Shown: positions 46,847-55,049 of the stretch, one piece after another
Position numbering within the stretch: the first letter of the stretch is position 1
How the letters are laid out: the number at the start of each line of letters is the position of its first letter
Assembly: GCA_004556965.1 (NCBI GenBank)
Contig: SFFE01000002.1
Coordinates: 124,001-188,000, forward strand
Origin: Clostridiales bacterium
Lineage (GTDB): Bacteria > Bacillota > Clostridia > Oscillospirales > Oscillospiraceae
Length of the DNA: 64,000 nucleotides
Direction: 5' to 3'
Position numbers and translations under genes: made by a program
Notes under the pieces: generated by a model
The model's database searches: none
What the model was told of the DNA's origin: nothing
The model's input: the letters and a program-made list of their open reading frames with translations, nothing else

Positions 46847-47425
46847 ATGTCTCATCTGAATTCAAGAAATTGCACATCAGGCGCCTCGTCCGGCCGGCCG
46901 CCGGATGACGAGCTGATTCTCCGGATCGCGCAGGGGAAGTCCGGCGCGCTGGAGCAGCTCTATCGGCAGACTGCGTCTGCGGTTTATGGCTATGCACTGT
47001 CCATTTTAAAGGACGCGACGGCCGCCGAAGACGTCATGCAGGACACATTTGTCAACGTGCTGCAGTCCGCCACAAGCTATCAACCCTGCGGCAAGGCCAT
47101 GGCGTGGATTCTGACGATCACGCGCAATCTGGCTTTGATGCGCCTGAGAAGATTTGAAAATAAGAATGTTTCGTTTGAAGAAGTATACCACACGGAGGAC
47201 GAGTGCGATCATTTCGCACAAAGCGAAAACCGCATGGTACTGTCTTCGGTTCTGGAAAAGCTTTCGGACGACGAGCGGCAGATTGTCATGCTGCATGCCA
47301 TCTCCGGCCTGAAGCACCGCGAAATTGCGGAAATGCTGGACATCCCGCAGGCGACTGTCATTTCAAAATACAATCGTGCACTTGGCAAGCTCCGCGCTCT
47401 GATGGGAGGTGACGACCTTGACTGA
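46847..47425 (+). CDS. ECF-type RNA polymerase sigma factor
   Basis: A 192-residue sigma-70 family protein with region 2 (ALEQLYRQTASAVYGYALSI, DVMQDTFVNVL, MAWILTITRNLALMRLRR) and region 4.2 (LSDDERQIVMLHAISGL, REIAEMLDIPQATVISKY) and no sigma-3, hence ECF type. The first 20 residues (Ser/Cys-rich) are an extra extension. It overlaps the next gene, a membrane anti-sigma factor of RsgI-like form, by eight bases: a classic sigma/anti-sigma operon responding to an extracytoplasmic signal. The RBS (GGGG) is modest. Confidence 0.9.
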   Translation: MSHLNSRNCTSGASSGRPPDDELILRIAQGKSGALEQLYRQTASAVYGYALSILKDATAAEDVMQDTFVNVLQSATSYQPCGKAMAWILTITRNLALMRLRRFENKNVSFEEVYHTEDECDHFAQSENRMVLSSVLEKLSDDERQIVMLHAISGLKHREIAEMLDIPQATVISKYNRALGKLRALMGGDDLD

Positions 47426-48767
47426 CAAAGAAATACTCGACCGTCTGGCACGTGAGGTCGTTGCCGAAACGCCCGATTGTCTGGATGAGATCCTGGCGCG
47501 CTGCGCCGCGCTCGAGTCCGGCAAGGTCACGCCGCTCCATGCGCCGAAGCCGAAAAAGAAAAAACGCTCCGTCCTTTCCGGTCTCGTGGCGGCAGCCGCG
47601 GTGCTGGCGCTCGCCGTCGGCGGTGTGGGCTACTACGGGGCGGTGACGCCCGCCGGAGCGGTGACGTTTGATGTGAACCCCAGTCTGACCATGACGGTGA
47701 ATCGCTATGGCCGGGTTTTGACGGTCGATGCGCTCGATGCAGACAGCGCCGCGGTCGCGGCCGAGGTCGACCTGATGGGCAACCGGATGGATGACGCTGC
47801 CGATGCGCTCGTTTCTGAGCTGGTGCAGCAGGGCTATCTGAGCGAGGAACAAAACACCGTGCTGGCCTCCGTTGAGGAGGGCGAGGGCGCGGAAGCGCTG
47901 CGCAGCCGGATGGCTGCCGCGTTGGAACATGCAGTGGAGTCACAGGGCATTGACCCTGCAATCCTCTCGCAGGTGGTCGAGGCGGAGGAAAACGCACAGG
48001 CGCTTGCTGCCGAACTGGGCGTGTCGCCGGGCAGGGCGCTGCTCATCAGCCGCATCTGCGCGCAGGTCTCCGAGCTGGAGCCGGAAGCGCTGGTTGGACT
48101 TCCGGTCAACGCGCTGAACGTTCTGGCAGAATCGAATGACGTGGATCTGGGAGACATCGAATCGGAAGGCGCTGCGAGTACCACCGGGTATGTCAGCGAG
48201 AAGGACGCGCTGCGGGCTGCGCTCGTGCGCTGCGGACTGGGCGCGGCGGATGTGCAGGTGGTACAGACCCGCTTCACTGTGGAGGACGGCGCGCTTGTGC
48301 TGGAGCTGACGCTGTCAGACGGCGAGCAGACCATCGTCTGCTGCGTCGACGCGGAGACTGCCGATGTGCGCGGAGTCGAAGGTTTGCAGGAAGAACCGGA
48401 CCCGGAGCCGATCCCCACGCCCATCCCGACGCCAAGTGTACGTCCGACGCCAAAGCCGACGCCGACCCCAATTCCAACACCGGATCCGACGCCCACCCCG
48501 ACGCCCACTCCCACTCCCACTCCGACTCCGACTCCGACGCCGGAGCCCGATATCGGCGAGCAGGCGGCGCTGCAGGCAGCGCTGGAGTATCTCGGCCTGA
48601 AGCAGTCCGATGTGGCGCATTGGAAAGCGGTGCTGGATTCGTCCGGCGGACAGCCGGTCTACCGTGTGCAGATTGACACGTGGTACTATTTCCACCCGCG
48701 CTACGACGTGACGGTCGATGCCCGCACCGGCGAGGTGCTTCAGGTGGACTACATCTATGCAGGATAA
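47418..48767 (+). CDS. RsgI-like transmembrane anti-sigma factor with PepSY-type sensor domains
   Basis: About 449 residues. Cytoplasmic part to about 55; one helix (GLVAAAAVLALAVGGVGYYG); then the RsgI extracellular module starting VTFDVNPSLTMTVNRYGRV and continuing ALVSELVQQGYL; a PepSY-like domain (about 260-325); a long Pro/Thr linker of TP repeats; and a C-terminal PepSY-like domain ending DARTGEVLQVDYIYAG. GTG at 47409 would overlap the GGGAGGTG RBS, so TTG at 47418, inside the sigma gene end, is the better start. In RsgI-like proteins autoproteolysis at the DVNPS-type strand and regulated proteolysis free the sigma factor; here PepSY-like domains replace carbohydrate binders. Confidence 0.85.
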   Translation: MTDKEILDRLAREVVAETPDCLDEILARCAALESGKVTPLHAPKPKKKKRSVLSGLVAAAAVLALAVGGVGYYGAVTPAGAVTFDVNPSLTMTVNRYGRVLTVDALDADSAAVAAEVDLMGNRMDDAADALVSELVQQGYLSEEQNTVLASVEEGEGAEALRSRMAAALEHAVESQGIDPAILSQVVEAEENAQALAAELGVSPGRALLISRICAQVSELEPEALVGLPVNALNVLAESNDVDLGDIESEGAASTTGYVSEKDALRAALVRCGLGAADVQVVQTRFTVEDGALVLELTLSDGEQTIVCCVDAETADVRGVEGLQEEPDPEPIPTPIPTPSVRPTPKPTPTPIPTPDPTPTPTPTPTPTPTPTPTPEPDIGEQAALQAALEYLGLKQSDVAHWKAVLDSSGGQPVYRVQIDTWYYFHPRYDVTVDARTGEVLQVDYIYAG

Positions 48768-48770
48768 CCG

Positions 48771-48810
48771 AGCAAAATGGACGCTCTTTGGAGCGTCCAT
48801 TTTGCTTTCC
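48771..48810 (+). terminator. Intrinsic terminator of the sigma/anti-sigma operon
   Basis: Perfect 16-bp arms AGCAAAATGGACGCTC and GAGCGTCCATTTTGCT with TTTG loop, then TTCC. Confidence 0.85.
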
Positions 48811-48842
48811 GCAGAAAAATAAAAAATTTTTTATTTTTTGCG

Positions 48843-48870
48843 TTAAAAGAGATTGGATGGACATTATTAT
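48843..48870 (+). promoter_or_regulatory. Possible promoter of the structured RNA
   Basis: TTAAAA (48843-48848), 16-base spacer, TATTAT (48865-48870). A moderate match, chosen because a folded, terminator-ended transcript follows. Confidence 0.4.
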
Positions 48871-48876
48871 AACAGA

Positions 48877-49014
48877 ACGGTAATCATACCGCTCTGGAAA
48901 ACAGAGCAGAGTATGTGTGCGCTTGGTTGTTGACCGGTTACTTCACAAAACTACCCCACACAAACTTTTTAGCACAGCTCTGCAAGGGTCACGTTCCTCG
49001 CGTGACCCTTTTTT
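48877..49014 (+). ncRNA. Unassigned structured RNA with own terminator
   Basis: In the 407-base gap after the anti-sigma gene, roughly 138 bases fold into two tandem 5' hairpins (CGGTA/TACCG, then CTCTG/CAGAG around GAAAA), a closing helix GCAGAG (48906-48911) with CTCTGC (48978-48983), an inner helix TGTGTG/CACACA, a small GGT/ACC hairpin, and a T-ended terminator. The CTCTG and CAGAG/GCAGAG segments can pair in more than one way. I see no ORF with an RBS. Not tmRNA, SRP RNA or RNase P by the motifs I know; a 6S-like role cannot be excluded. Confidence 0.5.
48984..49014 (+). terminator. Intrinsic terminator of the structured RNA
   Basis: 10-bp arms AAGGGTCACG and CGTGACCCTT, 7-base loop, followed by TTTTC. 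Confidence 0.88.
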
Positions 49015-49174
49015 CTGCCCTGTTGGTTTACATAACATGTCTTTCGCTGCAATTTTGCGAGGAAATGACAAAAGCGTAAGCAAAATATAAGAAATTCTTC
49101 AGAAATTGCTGCCGGTTTTCCTGTATAATGAGAGGACAAAGCCGCAGCAAGCGCTGCGGCGGATTGGAGAACCT

Positions 49175-49987
49175 ATGAGAAGAAGACGAACGCGCACCCG
49201 CCGGCGGCTCCTGCCGCGGCTGCTTTTCGTGGCTGTGGTCATTGCCGTAGTGCTGCTCGCCCGCGCAGCGTACCGCAGCCCGCAGGTAAACGAGTGGCTG
49301 ACGCATGGCGAAAGCACCGTTTCGGCCGGTACGATGCACGATCTGCGCGCCTACGCCCGAAAAAACGGCTTTGATGTGAGCGCGTACCCGGATGAACTGA
49401 TTGCGCTTTATGAGCGCAACGAGGACGCCCGCCAGTTCGTGCTGGATTATCCGCTGAAAAAGGACGAGACGCCAACCGTGGATTTGAGCGATCTCGCCGG
49501 AAGCGGCTCGGTGCCGCTGCTGATGCAGTGGGACGAGCGTTGGGGCTACCGGGAATATAACGGCAACATCATCGGACTTGCCGGCTGCGGGCCGACCTGT
49601 CTGTCTATGGTCGCCATCTATCTGCGCGGAGATACCAGTATGACCCCGCTCTGGATGTGCCAATACGCCGAGCAGCACGGCTACTGTGTGGCCGGCAGCG
49701 GCACGACTTGGTCGTTCATGACCGAGGGCGCCCGCGCACTGGGGCTGGATGTGACGGAAATCCCCATGGACGAGACGCGCATCCGCAACAATCTGGAGGT
49801 CGGCAATCCCATCGTATGCATCGTCGGCCCCGGCGATTTCACCACGACCGGACATTTCATCGTGCTGACCGGCCTGAAGGACGGCAAAATCACCGTCAAC
49901 GATCCGAACAGCCTGAAAAATTCCCAAAAACTTTGGACGTTCGACCAGCTTCAGGGTCAGGTACAGGGACTCTGGGTGATGCGCTGA
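49175..49987 (+). CDS. C39-like (papain-fold) peptidase, membrane-anchored
   Basis: About 270 residues. Arg-rich start (MRRRRTRTRRRLL) and one hydrophobic helix (FVAVVIAVVLLARAA) anchor it. The outer domain has the Peptidase_C39_2 set: Gln in LLMQWDERWGY, catalytic Cys in AGCGPTCLSM, His in GHFIVLTG, and Asp in VNDPN. Family members are cysteine peptidases of mostly unknown target, likely acting on envelope proteins. TTGGAG precedes the ATG. A TATAAT at 49124-49129 gives a -10, though with a poor -35. Monocistronic. Confidence 0.87.
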   Translation: MRRRRTRTRRRLLPRLLFVAVVIAVVLLARAAYRSPQVNEWLTHGESTVSAGTMHDLRAYARKNGFDVSAYPDELIALYERNEDARQFVLDYPLKKDETPTVDLSDLAGSGSVPLLMQWDERWGYREYNGNIIGLAGCGPTCLSMVAIYLRGDTSMTPLWMCQYAEQHGYCVAGSGTTWSFMTEGARALGLDVTEIPMDETRIRNNLEVGNPIVCIVGPGDFTTTGHFIVLTGLKDGKITVNDPNSLKNSQKLWTFDQLQGQVQGLWVMR

Positions 49988-50001
49988 CAACAGAAAATTT
50001 G

Positions 50002-50034
50002 CCGCCCATGCAAAAAAATGCATGGGCGGTTTTG
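50002..50034 (+). terminator. Intrinsic terminator after the C39-like gene
   Basis: 11-bp arms CCGCCCATGCA and TGCATGGGCGG with an A-rich loop, then TTTTGC. Confidence 0.85.
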
Positions 50035-50084
50035 CGCGGCGGCGGAATGAAGCGAGGGTCTTCTGACGCTGCCGCGCTTTTTTA

Positions 50085-50113
50085 TTGCCGTTCTGGACGA
50101 ACGGTAGTATAAT
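50085..50113 (+). promoter_or_regulatory. Promoter of fumC
   Basis: TTGCCG (50085-50090), 17-base spacer, TATAAT (50108-50113). Confidence 0.65.
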
Positions 50114-50149
50114 AAATTGCTATTTTACGAAAAAAGGGGACGGAATGCA

Positions 50150-51523
<1,374 letters not shown>

Positions 51524-51538
51524 AAAGGAGAAATTACA

Positions 51539-52711
51539 ATGGATTACGCAAAGGAATCGCTCCGGCTGCACGAGCAGTGGGGCGGCAAGATTGAAGTGGT
51601 GGCGACGGTGCCGGTCTCGACGAAGGACGACCTGTCGCTGGCCTATACGCCGGGTGTGGCGCAGCCGTGCCTGGAAATTCAGAAGGACCCCGCCAAGAGC
51701 TACACGCTCACGCGGCGGCACAACCTCTGCGCCGTCATTACGGATGGGTCGGCCGTGCTCGGCCTGGGCGACATCGGCCCGGAGGCGGGTATGCCCGTCA
51801 TGGAGGGCAAGTGCGTGCTGTTCAAGGCGTTCGGCGGCGTGGACGCGTTTCCGCTCTGTATTAAGACGCAGGACGTGGACGAATTTGTGCGCACGGTGTA
51901 TCTGCTTTCCGGCAGCTTCGGCGGCGTGAATCTGGAGGACATTGCGGCGCCGCGCTGCTTTGAGATCGAGCGCAAGCTCAAGGAGCTGTGCGATATTCCC
52001 ATTTTCCACGACGACCAGCACGGCACGGCGGTCATCACGCTCGCCGGGCTGACGAACGCCCTCAAGGTCGTGGGCAAGCGCAAGGAGGATGTAAAAGTGG
52101 TCATCTCCGGCGCGGGCGCGGCGGCGATCTCCATCTGCAAACTCCTGCTGTCCGCCGGCGTGCGCGACGTGACGCTCTGCGACCGGCAGGGCGCGATCTA
52201 CGCCGGGCGCGGCGGGCTGAACTGGATCAAGGAGGAGATGGCCGAAGTCACGAACCTCTGCCGCCAGAGCGGCAGTCTCGCGGACGTGCTCGTCGGCGCG
52301 GATGTGCTCATCGGCGTGTCCCGCCCCGGCATGGTCACGCGCGAAATGGTGCAGACCATGAACCGCGACGCGATCATCTTCGCCTGTGCAAACCCCACGC
52401 CGGAAATTTTCCCCGACGAGGCGAAGGCGGGTGGCGCGGCGGTGGTGTCCACCGGGCGCAGCGATTATCCGAACCAGATCAACAACGTCCTCGCGTTCCC
52501 CGGCATCTTCCGCGGTGCGTTCGACGTGCGCGCGTGCGATATCAACGAGGAAATGAAAATGGCCGCAGCGCAGGCGCTCGCGGGCCTGATCTCCGAGGAG
52601 GAGCTTTGCGCGGACTACATCATTCCGAAGGCCTTTGACCCGCGCGTCGGCCCAGCGGTCGCCGCTGCCGTGGCGCAGGCCGCGCGGGACTCCGGCGTGG
52701 CGAGAATTTGA
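51539..52711 (+). CDS. NAD(P)-dependent malic enzyme
   Basis: A 390-residue short-form malic enzyme with SLAYTPGVAQPCLEI (catalytic Tyr), VITDGSAVLGLGDIGPEAGMPVMEGK, the metal ligands in DDQHGTAVI, and the Rossmann motif ISGAGAAAISICKLLL. It oxidatively decarboxylates malate to pyruvate, producing NAD(P)H. Coenzyme choice is not obvious from the motif end. AAAGGAG precedes the ATG. It is the second gene of the fumC operon and is followed by a strong terminator. It lacks the C-terminal phosphotransacetylase-like domain of the long form. Confidence 0.96.
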   Translation: MDYAKESLRLHEQWGGKIEVVATVPVSTKDDLSLAYTPGVAQPCLEIQKDPAKSYTLTRRHNLCAVITDGSAVLGLGDIGPEAGMPVMEGKCVLFKAFGGVDAFPLCIKTQDVDEFVRTVYLLSGSFGGVNLEDIAAPRCFEIERKLKELCDIPIFHDDQHGTAVITLAGLTNALKVVGKRKEDVKVVISGAGAAAISICKLLLSAGVRDVTLCDRQGAIYAGRGGLNWIKEEMAEVTNLCRQSGSLADVLVGADVLIGVSRPGMVTREMVQTMNRDAIIFACANPTPEIFPDEAKAGGAAVVSTGRSDYPNQINNVLAFPGIFRGAFDVRACDINEEMKMAAAQALAGLISEEELCADYIIPKAFDPRVGPAVAAAVAQAARDSGVARI

Positions 52712-52727
52712 AATCAAAACTGGAATC

Positions 52728-52770
52728 AAGCAGCCCCGACCGGCATGATTGGCGGTCGGGGCTGCTTTTT
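52728..52770 (+). terminator. Intrinsic terminator of the fumC operon
   Basis: 15-bp arms AAGCAGCCCCGACCG and CGGTCGGGGCTGCTT with a 10-base loop and T5. Confidence 0.92.
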
Positions 52771-52809
52771 GCGGTCTCAGAAAAAAATTCGACAAATGAC
52801 AGGCATCCA

Positions 52810-52838
52810 TTGACAAGAATTCTCTCGTCCGGTAAAAT
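52810..52838 (+). promoter_or_regulatory. Promoter of the LRR/SLH gene
   Basis: Perfect TTGACA (52810-52815), 17-base spacer, TAAAAT (52833-52838). Leader of about 95 bases. Confidence 0.75.
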
Positions 52839-52934
52839 GAAAAAATAAACAGGAGAGGAAATAACCGTGGGAAGCGCGTAAAAATTTGCTGTTTGCGCGC
52901 GGAACAACAAGAAAATGAAGTAGGGAGGATTCAA

Positions 52935-54302
52935 ATGAAAAAAAGGGTATGGAGCTTTGCTTTGCTGCTGTGCATGGTATTGACCCTGCTGCCCGGAACC
53001 GCACTTGCGGCGGATGTGGTGGCTTCCGGCACCTGCGGCGAAACCGTGACGTGGTCGCTGGATTCCGACGGCGTTTTGACGGTCAGCGGTACGGGAACCA
53101 TGGAGAAACCGGACGGCGACGTGTTTTGGGGGTACGATTATCCGGATCTGCAAAAGGTCTGCATTGAAGATGGTATTACCGGAATCGGCAACAATGCCTT
53201 TAAGACTTGCCCGATGACTTCGGTTGAAATTCCCAAAAGCGTGACCAGCATTGGTTCCCACGCGTTCGCTGGCTGCTCCCGGCTGCAGCGCGTCGTGCTG
53301 CCGGACGGCATTACGGCGATCGCAGACTACGCTTTCTTCGACTGCGGCAGGATGACGAGCATTGTGATTCCGGACAGTGTCACCAGCATCGGAGAAAAAG
53401 CGTTCAGCTATTGCAGCGCGCTGGTCAGCATCCCCGTTCCGGAGGGCGTGACCAGTATTGGCTCGGGGGCATTCAACGGATGCGGCGCCCTGAGAAGTAT
53501 GACGTTCCCGGAGGGCGTTTCGGAAATCGGAGCGTTTACCTTTGAGTACTGTGAGCAGTTGACGGACGTTACGATTGCGAAGAGCGTTACCGCGGTCGGG
53601 GAAGGCGCTTTCTCCGGCTGCCTTGATCTGGTGAATGTTTACTACACCGGCAGTGAGAGCCAGTGGGAGGCCGTTGCGGTCGGATCGGACAATGAGGAGC
53701 TCTCCGGCGCGGCGTTCCACGCAAACAGCGTCGGCCCGAAGACCACGCTCTATACGATGTTCTCAGACATGCCGGCAGAAACCAACTGGGCTTATCCCGG
53801 CATCGCCTTCTGCGTTGCGGGTGACCTGATGAACGGGGTCGGCGACGGGCGCTTTGACCCGAATGGCACGCTCACGCGCGCGATGGTAGTCACCATCCTC
53901 TGGCGGAAGGAGAACGCACCGGAGGCAACGAAGCCCTGCACATTTACCGACCTGACGATGGACTGGTACAAGGACGCTGTCGCATGGGCGGCGGAGGCTG
54001 GCGTCGTCACCGGTCGTGACGCCGCGACCTTTGACCCGGACGGCGAAATTACGCGTCAGGACCTGGCGACGATGCTGTACCGCTATGCGCGGTACAAGAA
54101 CCCGTACATGACCCCGGCGGGTGATCTCTCCGGATTCCCGGACAGCGGCAAGGTCGCCGGCTATGCGCAGGCGGCGATGGCATGGGCAAACGCCAGCGGG
54201 ATCATCGTGGGCAACGCTGTGGATGGCGTCAGCTACCTCGACCCGCTCAGCAACGCCACCCGCGCACAGGTTGCAACGATCTTTATGCGGTTTGAGGGAT
54301 GA
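52935..54302 (+). CDS. BspA-type leucine-rich-repeat surface protein with SLH domains
   Basis: About 455 residues. Signal peptide to ALAA (about residue 26), then an N-terminal segment of bacterial-surface type (WSLDSDGVLTVSGTGTM), five to six LRR_5 repeats of about 23 residues (for example SVTSIGEKAFSYCSALVSI), and three SLH domains (WAYPGIAFCVAGDLMNG, WYKDAVAWAAEAGVVTG, YAQAAMAWANASGIIVG). SLH domains bind pyruvylated wall polymers, so it is displayed on the surface, probably for adhesion or binding. GGGAGG precedes the ATG; monocistronic with promoter and terminator. Confidence 0.92.
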   Translation: MKKRVWSFALLLCMVLTLLPGTALAADVVASGTCGETVTWSLDSDGVLTVSGTGTMEKPDGDVFWGYDYPDLQKVCIEDGITGIGNNAFKTCPMTSVEIPKSVTSIGSHAFAGCSRLQRVVLPDGITAIADYAFFDCGRMTSIVIPDSVTSIGEKAFSYCSALVSIPVPEGVTSIGSGAFNGCGALRSMTFPEGVSEIGAFTFEYCEQLTDVTIAKSVTAVGEGAFSGCLDLVNVYYTGSESQWEAVAVGSDNEELSGAAFHANSVGPKTTLYTMFSDMPAETNWAYPGIAFCVAGDLMNGVGDGRFDPNGTLTRAMVVTILWRKENAPEATKPCTFTDLTMDWYKDAVAWAAEAGVVTGRDAATFDPDGEITRQDLATMLYRYARYKNPYMTPAGDLSGFPDSGKVAGYAQAAMAWANASGIIVGNAVDGVSYLDPLSNATRAQVATIFMRFEG

Positions 54303-54320
54303 AGTGAATTGACTCGAACA

Positions 54321-54357
54321 ATCCGTCCGGAGCAAATGCTCCGGGCGGATTTTTTTG
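54321..54357 (+). terminator. Intrinsic terminator of the LRR/SLH gene
   Basis: 14-base arms ATCCGTCCGGAGCA and TGCTCCGGGCGGAT (one G-T pair), then T7. Confidence 0.9.
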
Positions 54358-54367
54358 CAGGTTTCTA

Positions 54368-54424
54368 TTGACAAACACATGAATCCGTGCTTATATAAAC
54401 ACATGAACAATCATTCATATGTTT
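54368..54424 (+). promoter_or_regulatory. Promoter and metal-repressor operator of the efflux operon
   Basis: TTGACA (54368-54373), 17-base spacer, TTATAT (54391-54396). Right after the -10 lies an imperfect palindrome, AAACACATGAA (54397-54407), CAATCA, TTCATATGTTT (54414-54424), shaped like ArsR/SmtB 12-2-12 sites. The left half site AAACACATGAA also occurs in the spacer at 54372-54382, 25 bases upstream, giving a third half site. Confidence 0.75.
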
Positions 54425-54441
54425 GAAAGGAGAAATCCCAC

Positions 54442-54813
54442 TTGGACGAGAACAAAAATGCCCTTGCGCCGGCGTGCGACTACCTGTGCGTGCATGAGGA
54501 TGCGGTGGCGAAGGTGCTCTCCGAGCTGCCGGACGACGAGCAGCTGTACGATCTGGCGGAGCTGTTTCGCATGTTCGGCGACTCGACGCGCATCAAAATC
54601 CTGTATGTGCTGTTCGAGAGCGAGCTGTGCGTGTGCGACATTGCAAAGCTGCTGGGCATCAGCCAGTCGGCGGTCAGCCATCAGCTCCGCAGCCTGAAGG
54701 CCGCGAAGCTTGTGCGGTTCCGCCGCGAGGGAAAGACCGTGTTTTATTCGCTGGACGACGACCACGTCCGCTCCGTGCTCTCTCTGGGTATGGAGCACAT
54801 TCTGGAGAAATGA
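54442..54813 (+). CDS. ArsR/SmtB family metal-sensing repressor, CadC-like
   Basis: A 123-residue winged-helix protein. The cysteines are placed as in CadC: Cys12 and Cys16 in an N-terminal arm (ACDYLCVHED) and Cys63 and Cys65 in ELCVCDIAKLLG, so a thiolate site for Cd/Pb/Zn is expected. The recognition helix is SQSAVSHQLRSLKAAKLV. The start is TTG, nine bases after AAAGGAG. It leads an operon with a CxxC chaperone and a P-type ATPase, and the operator above it suggests that it represses its own operon until metal binds. Confidence 0.92.
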   Translation: MDENKNALAPACDYLCVHEDAVAKVLSELPDDEQLYDLAELFRMFGDSTRIKILYVLFESELCVCDIAKLLGISQSAVSHQLRSLKAAKLVRFRREGKTVFYSLDDDHVRSVLSLGMEHILEK

Positions 54814-54823
54814 GGAGACGACC

Positions 54824-55045
54824 ATGATGCAGAAAAAGTACAATATTGAAGTGGATTGCGCCAACTGCGCGGCAGCCGTGGAGCGCCGCGTGGCAAAGCT
54901 CAAGGGTGTGGAGGAAGTGACGATCAGCTACATGGCGCAGAAAATGCTCGTCACGTATGCCGACGGTGCGGATGAACAGGCCGTGCTGGCGGAGATTCTC
55001 TCCGCGGCGCGCAAGATCGAGCCGGACTTTGTGATCGAGGCCTGA
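54824..55045 (+). CDS. Heavy-metal-associated (HMA) domain protein
   Basis: A 73-residue single HMA domain: IEVDCANCAAAVERRV carries the metal-binding C-x-x-C (Cys12, Cys15) and VTISYMAQKMLVTY the following strands. The start is fixed by GAGGAG before ATGATG. It stands four bases before the P-type ATPase gene, which lacks its own HMA domain, so the domain that is normally the ATPase N-terminus appears here as a free protein. It probably hands metal to the pump. Confidence 0.93.
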   Translation: MMQKKYNIEVDCANCAAAVERRVAKLKGVEEVTISYMAQKMLVTYADGADEQAVLAEILSAARKIEPDFVIEA

Positions 55046-55049
55046 CGCG

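Noticed and set aside
48877..49014. Structured RNA as SRP RNA, tmRNA or RNase P.
   Set aside because: The SRP GGAA/GCA tetraloop motif, the tmRNA tRNA-like ends and the RNase P P4 core are all missing; 6S remains possible but unproven.
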